A stretch of DNA of 64,000 nt from Phoronis australis (lineage: Eukaryota; Phoronida; Phoronidae): positions 484,621 to 548,620 of the forward strand of contig NMRA01000023.1 of NCBI GenBank assembly GCA_002633005.1. The letters run 5' to 3'. The first letter of the stretch is position 1. Every line of letters begins with the position of its first letter. This document shows, piece by piece, positions 1-12,600 of this stretch. Below the pieces are notes generated by a model, which was not told the origin of the DNA, made no database searches, and worked only from the letters and a program-made list of their open reading frames with translations. Both the position numbers and the translations under genes were made by a program.

Positions 1-1155
1 TTCAAATTGGAAGCTCGCGCCGTATGACGTCGTATGACGTAGACGATGCGAGCCTCATTTGCATATATTAGTGACATCTGTTGGTTCAAAAAAGAGGATC
101 ATGCCCGAGTACATGCCTGGGAAGAGGCATCTTTTGGAAGGGTAAAACAAGTCATGTTCAAAGCATCCCAGTGCCATTACTATGAAGTCTTTGGGGACAA
201 AAGTGGTGTCATTTTATAGCTAAAGAGTTAAGCTTTCAAACACAATGCTTGGATTCCAGACTACTTTAACATTTACTTTTGAAATCACCTTTGAAAATAC
301 GTTAAAATACACTAAAACAGTTGTCCCTTCCTGGTTATCTCTTCCTGGTATTATACATATACGAATGTATGTATGTCTGATAGGCGTGACTTGTATGCGT
401 GCATGAATGCATATGAGTATGTTTACGCACATACTCATGTATATAATTCCTGCCATTACATTATTTTTCAACTTTACTTGCTCTTCAAGGCATAAATGTC
501 ATAGCTATTAATTCTTATCTCCGTTGTAGTTCTTTATTAATTTCTTAATACAAAGCACAAAGTCATAAAGGTTGTGTAAGTAATGTTAAAAAATAAGCTA
601 GATATTAGACTGACATATTTGTCAGTCAATTTGAATCCGGCAACCGGAACGAGCATGAACTTAAGGATTTCGTGCCCCGATAGGTTATGAACAGAAAATA
701 CGTATATACAGTATGTATAGGTAGAGTACCCTAATCGGGAACACTTTTAGAACTTTTGTGAATAAGATAATAAAATAAATGGAAACTTGTTGTTGATTTT
801 AGCTCTAGAACGGAGCATATCTTCATTTACACAATATCATAGAAATCTTAAATATGGATGTTATTGAAAGAATATTGAAAGAAACAAAAATGCGTTGTTG
901 TTTACATCTCCTACTAGAAAAGCATGCTTGATGTTATTTGCACATTGCATTAGCGCTAAGAGGAGGCGTAGACTGCTGACTGCTGAAACTGTCAAACACG
1001 TGCTCCCAGTTATATACATGGCAGAATAAAAAGTCAGTATAGTGACTAACCATGCAGAAAATATGAAACAACTAAGAACTTTGGCCTCCTCAATTTGGTT
1101 GAACTTTATTCATGCATACCTAGATTTATTGAGTGGAGGTCTATTGTTTTTTTAG
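1..1155. other. AT-rich non-coding sequence, nothing recognised
   Basis: No open frame with a recognisable protein, no repeat array and no RNA gene is visible here. It ends at a pyrimidine-rich tract and AG that look like a splice acceptor for the fibrinogen-related exon starting at 1156, so part of it may be intron. Confidence 0.4.
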
Positions 1156-1754
1156 CACCGAACTTCAGTGGAATTCTACTCGTTCGGCCAGTGAACAGGA
1201 AAAACGCATTCGATGTTCAGTGTGAAGAGGGTTGGACGATTATCCAAAGAAGATTTGACGGAAGTGTTAGCTTTGGCAGGGCGTGGCAAGATTATAAGCA
1301 AGGATTTGGAACACTGGGCGGTGAGATGTGGCTCGGCAATGACAACATTCACTATCTTACCAGGCAAGCGTCATACAAACTGCGGTACACCATGACCGAC
1401 TGGAGTGGGCGAAATGTGACACGTGACCACAGATACTTCGAAATTGCCAACGAGAGGAAAAAGTACAAAATTTCCATATCATCAACCGGTATAGAAAACG
1501 ATAAATATTCTATGCAACGTCAGAACAATGGCTATTTTTCGACTATAGACCAAGATAACGATAAAGTAACCCTAAACTGCGCCACGAAATCACATTCAGG
1601 TTGGTGGTTTGGTAGGAAAGGCAGTTATTGTTCTAAAGTTAACTTAAACAGTTATTATCCAACAGGAGGGCGGTGCTCGTTAAAATTCGACTACAGGTGT
1701 GCAAAATATGTCGAATCCGACGGAACAAAAAAGTGCTTCTCAAAGACACGGTAA
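1156..1754 (+). CDS. fibrinogen-related (FReD) exon with frameshifted 3' end, possible pseudogene
   Basis: Encodes most of a fibrinogen C-terminal globular domain, the fold of ficolins, tenascins, angiopoietins and many invertebrate secreted lectins. Visible landmarks in order are FDVQC, GWTIIQRRFDGS, FGTLGGEMWLGND, the calcium-site region FSTIDQDND followed by NCA, then GWW and VNLNSYYPTGG. The exon starts after a T-rich tract and AG at 1151-1155. The open frame can be extended upstream to 1095, but that part does not resemble the family. The frame stops at 1752-1754, and the residues after YYPTGG do not fit the family. The expected terminal motif (LKDTVMKIR) is encoded just past there in another frame, running to a stop near 1785. 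This means a lost frame, either by mutation or by sequencing error. No signal peptide or upstream exon is visible, so the full protein and its role are unknown. Confidence 0.75.
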
Positions 1755-1974
1755 TGAAGATCCGTCAGGTCACTAACTTCTGAGCGAATATCTTGAGAAC
1801 GGTAAGTTGGAGAGGAAACTGGTTGATAAAACAAATAGCGCTTGACAAGACCTATGAGCATACCGTACTGATTTCAGGCAGATTCGTAAAGGGACGCTGG
1901 AGGTAAACGCATAGTCTCAATTAATAAGAGACCAGTCATCGGAAAGCTCGAGAACGGTAAGCCTCAGCAAATAA

Positions 1975-2130
1975 CTGGGTAGAGTTCAATAACGCTAGGA
2001 CCTCGTTAGGACCTTGCTAGAAAAGCAAAATTTAGCGAGATTACGCGCGATATTGCCGTGTATTTTAAATGCATGAGAACACGTGATTTTGGCTATATTT
2101 TCTAGCCGCGAGACAGCTACTGAACTCTAC
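1975..2130. repeat. interspersed repeat, copy A (relative near 63840)
   Basis: The stretch with GTAGAGTTCAATAACGCTAG, then AGAAAAGCAA and CCGCGAGACAGCTACTGAACTC, recurs in diverged form in the same order at about 63838-63935. This marks both as copies of an unnamed dispersed repeat. The element ends are not resolved. Confidence 0.5.
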
Positions 2131-3842
2131 GCAGATGACATACCTTCAACAGCACTTGAAGATATCTGTGGACGTACAGCATTTCAGGGAAGTCCCTCCA
2201 GAGACAGCGGAGCTATGGATCAACAAAAATGGCCGCTACAGAATAAACGTGCTCTTGATTTCAACCAAAAAACGCCAGCCCTGAAGATATTACCAGGACA
2301 TGTGTTGGTTATTAATTTCGTGAAGATGGGATAAGAAATTCGACATGTAGCTTGGGAGCAAAGAAATAAAGAAACAAACAAACTAACAAAGAAGCTAAAG
2401 CGCTCTGAGCAAGTCGAATGAAGACCTTAGGAGAGAAATAGACCACGCAGCTTATGACGTCAGTAGCGCGGTCATGATTCAATCGAGTTATACTTGAACG
2501 GAAAATTATCTGCCCAAAATACCGTGTCGAGTTCACTGAGAAATTTCGCCCAGGGAGATATAACCAATATCCCGGGCATGCAAGAGTGAAGAGTAAGTCT
2601 CCGCATGTAGGCCAGTAAATATTTAGACTTCACGGGACATTTCATACTGTCTGCCATGGTGTGCATGTTGCAATTGGTTTGGATAGGTCGGACACTACAC
2701 TTGTTAATCTGAACTGTCACTGGTCAGAAAGCAGATCATATGAGGTTGTCACATAAAAATTGAATTGTCACAAATGCAGATGACCACAACGTTAAAGATT
2801 TAGTTCAGATAAGTGGCGAATATCTAAACAAATTGAAATTTGTCTACAAAACAGGCAGCCCAACAAAAATATCTCAACCAGCATGCTGGACTCCGATGAG
2901 GAAGAGGCTGTCGTCGAAAAGGCATCGTCTCAACAACATGAGTAACAGTGCCTACGCGGAAATGATCGAGTATTATGGTCATGGAATCATGTTTGGTGAT
3001 AGTAATTTGTGTAATTGGGCTCAGCAAGATTGACTTAGAAGCTAAAAGTATCTGAATTTAGGGCTATGCGCATTGAAATTGACAACATTCGTTCAAAAAA
3101 AATTGCAAGTTCTTTAGTTAAGATTTTATATTGCGCTGTGAGAGGCATTTGTCAACAAAAGTGAAACCGTGTATATCAGTATGTGTATTTTGGCAGATGC
3201 TTTGTGTTCTAACTTGGTTTCACGACAGTTGTTCAAGTAACACGTTTAGTTACAAGTGGTCAAGCGATGACTTCATAACAGTGTAGCCAAATAGACCTCG
3301 CTGTTTACCAGGTTCAATAACACATTAGAGCGATTCACATCAAACTTTAATGAGCGTTGATTGGTTTATTGCTGATTAAAACTTGAGTGTTACCTAGAGC
3401 ATTTGTTGGTTACGTGAATAACTTTAGTTTGATATCTCGTTGATGTAAAATTTACATCGGTCAGTTGAATATTTCAATAAATACAAAGCTGACGTCCCAT
3501 TTATATTGTTGGTAATGTGAATAACTCTTATATTGGTGTCAGGCTCATGTGAATTTTTCATGATCAGTTGGCAATCAAATGCAAAGCTGACCTACCATTT
3601 TAATTAAATAAGTATGGTTTCATTAATAGAGAAACCTACACGAGTCTCAGGTTGATGACATGGGCAAAACCTCTTGGAAATTTTGTCAAAATCCCCAAGC
3701 TTGCGCAATGTAAAGAAATTCAGTTACTTTTTGTTAACACTTTTATTTTTAAGCTTAACAATAGTAAATTGCATTCAGCGTTCGTAGCAAATACTCAACT
3801 TACAATATAATAAGTAGTGTTTGAAGTTGCAATATTAAAACT
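2131..3842. other. non-coding, nothing recognised
   Basis: Only short unsupported open frames occur here. I see no exon with family resemblance, no tandem array and no RNA gene. Confidence 0.4.
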
Positions 3843-4690
3843 TCAAAATGGTCAAATGCTCAAACAAAATCCTCTTTGACACCTACAAAAGACCAAGCAC
3901 GGGACCAGGACTCCCGGCGGCAAAGCAATATGTATACTATTCCAGCCTCCATCAGCCAAGCCTTCAGAAGATCAACGATATTAACTTGTATTGACAACTG
4001 GAATTCCTTACCATTCAAAATAAAAGAAAGCACTTCAATCGTCACTCTCAAAAATAACTTTAAAATGCATACCACTACTCGAGACTTGCAAGTCCCATTG
4101 ACATCATTCCAACTTCCCCGCAACCATGAAATAACCCTATACAGATCAAGATGTGGTCTATTCCTAAACAACGAGAAATTTAGACATAATTTTAATAATA
4201 TTTCGCCTCTGTGTTCCTGTGGAGATACCCAGACATATCCTCATGTTTTCTTTGCTTGTGAGGTATGCAAGGAGGAGAGGGTACAGCTCTTCCAGGCACT
4301 CGAACAATACCCAAATATTTATAAAAAATATTCTGAAATTCCGCAATTGTACAACAAAATTAATTTCTTTCTATATGGATGTCAAGAACTTAACTCAAGC
4401 GAAAATAAGGTTTTATTTGAAATAGTATCAGAATTTCTTTATAACATTAAATCTCTTTGTGTGAGTGGATAGAATTTTATACATCTGTATGAAAATGAAT
4501 TATTTTCATTCGTTGTCATATATCATTGTATTCTTAACATCAGTTTTTTTATTTATGTATTCGTATATAATCATTGTTTATAGACTTCTTTGTATTTTTT
4601 TTACCCAGATCTAATGCCTCTTGGCGCTTTCTGGGTTATGTATATTCATTGTATTCTGAAGATTTCGTAATAAACATTAAAAAAAACAAG
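3843..4690 (+). mobile_element. 3' end of a 5'-truncated non-LTR (LINE) retrotransposon
   Basis: The segment holds the C-terminal tail of a LINE ORF2 (see 3876-4472). It is followed by about 200 bp of AT-rich 3' UTR ending in AATAAA and a short A-run at about 4671-4688, as expected for a polyadenylated retrocopy. No reverse transcriptase or endonuclease domain is present, so it is 5'-truncated and inactive. CR1/L2/jockey-like clades have this kind of tail; the clade is not certain. Confidence 0.65.
3876..4472 (+). pseudogene. LINE ORF2 C-terminal fragment
   Basis: The roughly 198-residue reading frame carries two hallmarks of the region after reverse transcriptase in CR1/L2-like LINEs. One is an aromatic block around IDNWNSLPFKI, which matches the usual DWNxLP motif. 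The other is a Cys/His cluster, SRCGLFLN..KFRHNF..SPLCSCGD..HVFFAC, matching the family's LCSCG..ET..H.xxxC element. A second frame just upstream looks coding-like, suggesting a frameshift near 3900. It is a fragment with no catalytic domain, stopping at TAG 4470-4472. Confidence 0.65.
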
Positions 4691-4883
4691 CGAGAGAAAA
4701 TGACAGGTAAATTTTACCGAATTAAAGATGTCGTTTTTAATGAAATTTTGCGTCTTATTTTTCATAGCGAATAAATGTCGGTACAATGCCATTTGTTGAA
4801 CATGCGATTATTGTGCGCAATGAGATAAATATATAGCTCATTGATTGTGCGTGCTCATATATGTATTCTGTTTTCACGTTCGA

Positions 4884-4891
4884 TGACGTCA
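4884..4891. promoter_or_regulatory. perfect CRE palindrome TGACGTCA
   Basis: An exact CREB/ATF consensus octamer lies just upstream of the tRNA-like element. No promoter can be shown beside it; chance occurrence is possible. Confidence 0.25.
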
Positions 4892-4924
4892 CCCGCTGAG
4901 TGATGCAGTCATAGACATATAATG

Positions 4925-5000
4925 CCATGGGTGCAGTGGTAAAGTCGACGACTAGAAACTCTTGTGGAGCGGGTTCGAAACCGGCCTCAGCTTCCCGCCA
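4925..5000 (+). repeat. tRNA-derived SINE-like sequence (degenerate tRNA)
   Basis: GGTTCGAAACC at 4972-4982 fits the RNA polymerase III B-box consensus GGTTCGANNCC exactly. GCAGTGGTAAAG about 40 bp upstream resembles a tRNA D-arm/A-box. The T-stem pairs at four of five positions, but no 7-bp acceptor stem can be formed, so this is not an intact tRNA. A tRNA-derived SINE head or a tRNA pseudogene fits best. Confidence 0.4.
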
Positions 5001-6114
5001 TTTTATTCAACGCCGATAAATAACTAAATACACAACGTACCGATACCGAGACCGAAGGTCGAGGTAGATACGCGGTATAATGTCGAGTGGGATATTACTT
5101 CATCTGTGCCAAACGAAGTACGTTAAGTATTTATCCCATACGCTACGAATTCCCAAGCTTCTTTCATTTTTGGCAGATTTCTTAAATACATTAGTCAGAC
5201 TGTTCACGAGGCGGTTCACATCCTGTATGAATGTACTTGCACGTTAGGTTGCAAGTTTCTCTAGTAAAAGAAACATTTTTAAACGATTTATTACTTGAAA
5301 AGAGATAACAAAGATGAAAACAACAATTTAAAATTTCAACAGAAAATCAGTGTTACTATGTTGTTTCACCAAATTACACAGGATCTGACACTAATGTGAT
5401 TTTGACCATCCCAAAACATCCTAAAATTTTAGAATGTTGATTTGACTTTGTTTTAAAGGAAAATGTTCAATTTAATAAACTGCTGCCACAAGACATTATT
5501 CCACATATCCAATGTGATCAAAGGTCAAGGACGATTTGCGGAATGGGGTACCTTTTGGGCATTTCTTGTTGTTTCTTTTTTTGACTTGATCTGACACACA
5601 TAGCAGGGCAATAATTAGGAACCATGAAACACACATTCACCTCCTTTGAGGCTGTGGCAAAAAGTGCACAAATCAAAATATGGATCATGCCTACATCTTA
5701 GGTACAGTAAAGTTCCTAAAATTCGAACAAAAATTACCAAAAATTGCCATTTCTCAAATTCTAAAGTTAGCTGTGTTATCAAAATGATTGAATTTCATTG
5801 TGTTTGTTGATGACATTGATACAGTATAAACTCCTGAAACAATGAAGTAAAGTTTTCTTCCCATTTACAATTGTTGAAAATTTTGACAAAATAATTTTTC
5901 ATTATTCTGCCATGTTGTGTTCTGAATTGAAGAGGCTTCGCTGTAATGTAAATTCAGGATGTCTGAAACTAAAGAAATGCTTTGATTGCTAAATATTTTT
6001 AATTAAAAAATAACAATACAACATTTTCTTGTTCACTTTCAGTGCACTTGACCACCTTAAGTTAAGTGCACAGATAACAATTTCTATGAAGAATTTCAGC
6101 TTCAGAGAAACATC
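5001..6114. other. non-coding; includes probable SNAPC2 3' UTR
   Basis: No coding signal is seen. The part next to the SNAPC2 stop codon (about 5985-6114) is probably its 3' UTR. Confidence 0.35.
5998..6003 (-). terminator. candidate polyadenylation signal ATTAAA for SNAPC2
   Basis: The minus strand reads ATTAAA about 112 nt after the SNAPC2 stop codon, the common variant of AATAAA. It is the nearest candidate. An AATAAA further on near 5287 is an alternative. Confidence 0.3.
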
Positions 6115-6647
6115 TCATCTCTTACAGTTAAGCAAATTTACAGGAACCGCCAGTGGATTAACAGTAAACGACACACTGCTCACTCCTGTCATTTTGGGAG
6201 CACGTGACTGCACCTTGGGTTTCAGAGGTTTTCTACCACGTTTCGCTTTCACTCGTCGTTCATGGCGTTTTTGGACGGTTCCCTCAGTTGGTTGGCCATC
6301 TTTCATACTTGAATCATCTGTGACATTTCCAGCAGCAACTGAAGCGGACGACACTTCATTTTCATTTTGTTGACCACCCACTCTGCACTCATCTTCATCA
6401 TTGTCAGCATTATCATTCTGATTTTGGTGGTCAACTAAAATGTGACCTATCAATGCAGCCCCCTCTACAGAGTTTTTTCGCACTGAGGCTTGCCTCATGA
6501 CATCAGTGAGATAGCTTCCATAGTCCGTTTCACCAAGTGATATTATCTCTGAGTATTTTTGTCGAAGGAAGTCAGTTGGTGCTGTCAAGTCGAGCTCCTT
6601 GAACGTTTCTGTCAAGCTGCGCATAACATCCAGAACCACAAGGGAGT
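6115..6647 (-). CDS. SNAPC2: SNAPC2 exon 7 (terminal)
   Basis: 533 nt with the stop codon. Starts SLVVLDVMRSL, continues through an acidic Asn/Asp-rich linker and a basic KAKRGRKPLKPK patch (AT-hook-like core GRKP, residues 314-317), and ends with the conserved VNPLAVPVNLL tail. Confidence 0.8.
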
Positions 6648-9600
6648 CTATATGAACAGAGCAGCTTTAATGTCAGAATAAGGTATTGGCTTTGCAAATA
6701 GTTTTTGTTAATTGCTTCAGAAATGTACAGTGCACAGCAAAAGTAATCATACAAAATACCCTTTCTCCACCATGATGATGAATTACGTATTCAATTAGTA
6801 GTCAAGACAGAAAATTCCTAATGCGCTCAGCCGGAACGACAGGGAATTCTGAGTCACTTTGTCTGATAACTTTTAGCATGCAGTGTACAAGGTACACCAG
6901 TTTGTACCTGCAAGTGAAACTTACCCACATACACCCATGTGCAAAACACTACATGTAGACCAAAGTTACATTTTTGAAAAACAAAAATACTACTTTGGAT
7001 AGACATGTGTGCATTCATGGCAGAAGACGCCTCCTCTACACATTCTTAGTGAGTAAGAAAACAGTTTCAGTGTCCTTGTATGAATTACCAAGTGCTAGGG
7101 TACTGATGATTCGATTTTTGGATGGTAAATGTTGGACACAGTCAGGCAAATGTTTCTAGAATATTTCTGTTGTCAGGGGCATACATCACTAAATATAGTT
7201 GTAAACAAAAGCAACCCAAAGCATTGAAATATGACTATGACTGAACAGCAAACAGGAATGTTCATCAATACCATGTAATGCAATTGGACTAAGTTATCCA
7301 CCAGGCAAGAATGAAGTTAAAAAATAATGATGAAAAAGAGATGGGAAAAGGTAGAACTGGAAATCAAATAAGAGGAAATTGAAACCAAAAGAGAAAATCT
7401 TCTTAAAAGAGAAAAATTGCAAGGCCTGATCCACTCTGATGTCACAGTTTAAAATCACGTGTTGCTATGGGGTCAAGCTATTTTGACAATCATCAACCGA
7501 CAAGTGTTACCGTAAAATCTGTGCAAAAATTGAGTGGTGACGGCACAACCCTGCCATGCAACTGTTTGTCCAGTCAAAATCAGTCAAGTAGTTTTGACAA
7601 TAAGTCATTAGCAGGCAATACTTTGTTGAAAACAAAAATGGCCAATAGGGGGTGCCACAGCGGTTGATACCACCCGCAAACCAAGTGTGCCAGTGCATCT
7701 CAGCCACAAACCCATGAGTAAAGTTTCATCAAAATCAGTCAAGCAAATACTAAACAAAGAAGGAAAACCTAGTCATTCCCACCACATAGCACTGCATCAA
7801 GTTTTGCCCAAATTGACACACAAGGATTTTTTTCGAAAACCAAAATAGACAACAGGGGGCTACAGCAAAGAATACCATCTAAAAATCAAATTCCATCATG
7901 ATCCTTTGAGTGGTTTCAAACTGACCAGCAAGCAAAGTTGAAGATGGAGAACAGACACGAAGCTGACTACATGTATATGTGACCACATGTAATTTTGTAT
8001 GGGTACATACCAAAGTTTACCTACCCAAAAAATATTTTTTGTTGACTGTAACAGATCTATCAGAGGGCACTGAGTGGAGTGACAAGTTTGGCTAGGTCCC
8101 TTCATCTTAATCACAAATCCCATTTGTTTATGGCTGCAGAAACAATTTTATATGACAGCAAGGATTTTTTTGACCAGTTTGTTTGAATTAACGGCCCATT
8201 ACAAGATACTTTTTGATTAAGCCTTAAGTAGGAAGGAAATAGTTATCAAAGCCTTCATTGAACAGATGTTTATTAAAAATGTAATGTACTAGACAAATTA
8301 GCAAAATAAGAAAACACAATTTAATCACTCAAACACAGGCTCGTAAAATGATGCAAGCCATATTGCACTTCCATGAGAACACAGAACAAAGAACAAGAGT
8401 CCAAAAGAAGAAGTTAGAACAACAAACTTCATAAGGGGATTCTTGCGGTGACATAGACAAATACAATTTCCTAACCACTCATTACATTTGGCAATACATG
8501 GCATTGGAGAGCTAAGAGAGTAGAACTCAAAACAATAGCAATCATGAGTTACCATTCAAGGCAAGCTTTAAACTTGAATAGGAGTACCAGGGCCCGAGAC
8601 CAGCACAAGTGACCCTGACTGCTTACCTAGAGGGGACAGCAATGACCGCTGAGGTGCTTCGTGGAAGAGAGAGGCCAGAAAAAGATAGATGTTTTCGTAG
8701 TTGGGGGTCATCTCTGTGGAGCTAGTCTCGTGCGGCTCAAGGTAAGCAATCATAGTGAACACCTGTAACAAAATGGTTGTGAATTAACGACTTCACCCAA
8801 TAGGTGGCATAAAACCAGAATCAGCAGTAGTGCTGAACATGTGTATTAATACATACAGACAAGAGCAATGAAGAGCGTTGAAATGCGCCCACAATTGCAC
8901 CGCATACGGTATCCTTCTAGGGTTGTTTATTGGTACCACGAAGTGGCCAGTAGAGGGCATATATGTAGTATGTTGTACTTTGCAAAATGGAAAGGCATGG
9001 TCATTGTCTCCTCAATAGGCTAGGGGCAAAATGTGAGTGATCTTCATAATACAAGCACATCCTATACATCAGTTGCTTAAAGCACCACAGAAACATGTCA
9101 TCAAACAAGTCGTCATCGTCTGTTGTCAACATCACATAAATACACTTGCTAAATTTAGTAAAGATCCTGCAAACGGTTTGGGAGATACAGCCATGGGCGC
9201 AAAAAAAACTGCCACTAGGAGGCGCCACAGTAATCAAAGTCATGGGAAATTCAGCGTCAACCATCCTCTTCATAGTAAGAACATACACCTCAATTTTCAC
9301 AATCAAACTTATAGCGGTTTGGTTGATAGAGGGGTGGACGCCAAAAAACAGACTCAAAAACAGTAAAAATGGCCATTGGGTGTCGCAAACTAGGTCGAAT
9401 CTATCCGAAAACGGGAGATAGTGTCATCGCACTAATAGGTGCCTACATACCAAATTTCATGAAAATCCGTTAAGGACTTGTGAAGATACAGAGGTAAACG
9501 TAAAACAATAAAATTGCCACTAGGGGGCACACTGGTAGGCGGATCCGTCCAAAAGTCGTCATCGTCTGTTGTTAACACAATATAAATACACTTATTAAAT

Positions 9601-12600
9601 TTCGTAAAGATCCTGTGAACGGTTTAGGAGATACAGCTATAGGCGCAAAAAAACAAAACTGCCACTAGGAGGCGCCACAGTAGACCAAATCGTCTGAAAA
9701 TCATCGTCAACCATCCTCTACATAGTAAGTATATACATGCCAATATTCACAATCATCCTTTGAGCAGTTTGGTTGATAGAGGGGTGGACGCACAAAAACA
9801 GACTCAAAAACACTAAAAATGGCCACTAGGTGGCGCAAACTATGTCGAATCCATCTGAAAACGGGAGGATAACGTCATCTCACTAATAGGTGCCTACATA
9901 CCAATTTCATGAAAATCCGTTCAGGACTTTTGAAGATACAAAGGTAAGCGTAAAAAAATTAAAATTGCCACTAGTGGGCACACCGGTAGTCGGATCCGTC
10001 CAAAAGTCGTCATCTTCCGTTGTTAACATCATATAAATATACTTGCACAATTTCGTAACGATCCTGTGAACGTTTTAGGAGATACAGCCATAGGCGCAAA
10101 AAAAAAAATTGCCACTAGGAGGCGCCACAGTGGTCGAAATCGTCGGAAAATCATCGTCAACCGTCCTCTACATAGTAAGCATATACATGCCAATATTCAC
10201 AATCATCCTTTGAGCAGTTTGGTTGATAGAGTGGTGGACGCACAAAAACAGACTCGAAAACACTAAAAATGGCCACTAGGTGGCGCAAACTATTTCGAAT
10301 CCATCTGAAAGCAGCAGGATAGCGTCATCTTACTAATAGGTGTCTACATACTAAATTTCATGAAAATCCGTTCAGGACTTTTGAAGATACAAAGGTAAGC
10401 GTAAAAAACTAAAATTGCCACTAGGGGGCACACCGGTAGTCGAATCCGTCCGAAAATTCGCGTATGCTGTTCCATTCATGAATGGAAAATATGCGCCAAA
10501 TTTCATGAACGTATGTCAAAGGGTTTTAAAGATAAAGCAGCGGACGCCGGACGGACGCCGCCCGGACGGACGGACGGACGGAGATGACGGCATAATGCGT
10601 CCACATATAAATATGTGGGCGCATAAAAAATTACTGACTAATATTAAGTAAAATCAGCATAATTTCGGTAAGCGTATCTACACTTAACTGACGATTTACT
10701 TTAGATTTTTACCAGTTTCAAGATATACCAATCAAGAGGATTGTTGGAAGTATGACTATTACTGAATAATTTCCTCATATTTCCTGTCTCTGAATGACTA
10801 ACTAACAATACTAAAACTAGAAATTGATAAGTCAACGCCAGCTCAATCATCTGGTAGAAAGCAAAATTCATATTCCTCCTATCAACTCATGTTGATGTCG
10901 GAAAGAACATGCCACTAGAATAACACAAAATGATTCCTAAGTCCAGTATCATGAGGAATACTGTCGAAGGTCCAAGGAGTACCTCCATGGCATGGCTCAA
11001 AGAGCAGTGCCTGATCACACTTTGGATTTTGGTGGGAGGGGTGAAAGCAAGCTGTCTAAGGGACATGCCAAGCAATGGTCCTTAAGAAATTGTAGTTGCC
11101 TCCCCCTCGCCACATCCTAGATCCGGTATTGCCTTATGAACCTAACTTCATCCGTGCTGGAACAATGAAAATCAATGGGTAAATATTATCCGCTCATCCT
11201 GTGACTGACGTCCACTAGTTGACATACCTGTTCCAGCCCACTGGATAGGTCAAGGCCAGGTGTCACTCTGTGCAGATCATGAAGTAATTCTAGCCAAATC
11301 TGCAACATAAAACCAAGAATTACTTAAAAGAGGAATGCTATCTTTTGATCATGGTGTTTTGGTCAGTTTGGAATATTCCACTTATTCAGAAAGGTATATG
11401 AGAAACTTTTGTGGTGTTTCATAAAAAGGAAATGGCATTAAACACCACATTGGCTTTTGTGGATCCTAGCTTCATCAGAGACATCTCATATACTTAGAAA
11501 GACACACATTCTTGTATATAGGCACACAATGCAACAGCTGCCTGTTAGTCATTGCAAATACCAAGAGAACATAAATACATGAAAACATAATATTCATTTA
11601 AAGCTGTAGCCTTTTTGAGATTTCACTTTAAATAGCTATATCGAAAGAACTTTGGTCAAGAGTGTTGCTACGGGGAATATGAAATTATTCAAAACATTTG
11701 TGTTAAATTTTAATAATTAAAGAAACACGACCCAATCATTGGCAATAATGCAAACACCAATTAAGATTGCTCACAAATAAACCGTATCCCAAGCAGGGCT
11801 TCATCCAGGATTTCGAACATAGGGTGTCCAAAATGGGTTCCCAATATTCCAGGGCGTCCATGATTCCAACGACGCATTACCCCCCCTCCCCACCACCATT
11901 CACCAGTAAACCCCCCCCCCAAACACACAGTGATTTTTTTTTAAATTAAAAAATGCGTTGAACAAGGCTTTTACACCTAAGTTTACAAAAACAGCTCCCT
12001 TGTATTGGGCTTTTTTAAGTACTAAAAAACTGTTGATAAAGACTTTTATGTTTAAATTTACGAAAACAGCCAAAAAGCTTACCAAACAGGTATTACAGAT
12101 ATTACAGATATTGGTTGAACGATGAGTGCACTGTTTTTGGTCATCTCAAGTCAAATTCTGTTATAAAGTTTATTATATCAACTTCACTAGCTTTATATTC
12201 TGTACAATGAGTCATCAAAGCTGCAGTTACCAACAAAAGAAAAATGCACAGATGATGTGTGGTTCATATTTTGGCAACAGGTGTCACTGCTGCTCCATTT
12301 TAGACGCACATACAAAAGCATGAAACCGGCGAAAACTCAAACATTTTAAATGGGGATATTCTTGCGGCACATCATATTATTAAAATAATGACATTTATTT
12401 CGCTTTTGGTGTTTTCAAAAAAAGATGAAGTAGATGAAACTACAGCTCTGAAACACCAGTTTGGAGTTGAGCAAGGTCCGTGTCCCTATATAAAGTACAG
12501 AATTGCTGTGGCACATGAGTCTACTGAAAGCAGACACTCTGGCAACCAAACACGTGCTAATGATTGACAGGCCTACCAAATACTTTGAAAATAGTTTGAA

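Noticed and set aside
4925-5000. Functional tRNA gene
   Set aside because: The B box is perfect, but no acceptor stem can be formed and the anticodon arm is poor.
9001-9421. Overlapping open frames of 90-118 codons on both strands
   Set aside because: They lie in the tandem array or its edge, overlap in several frames and resemble no protein family.
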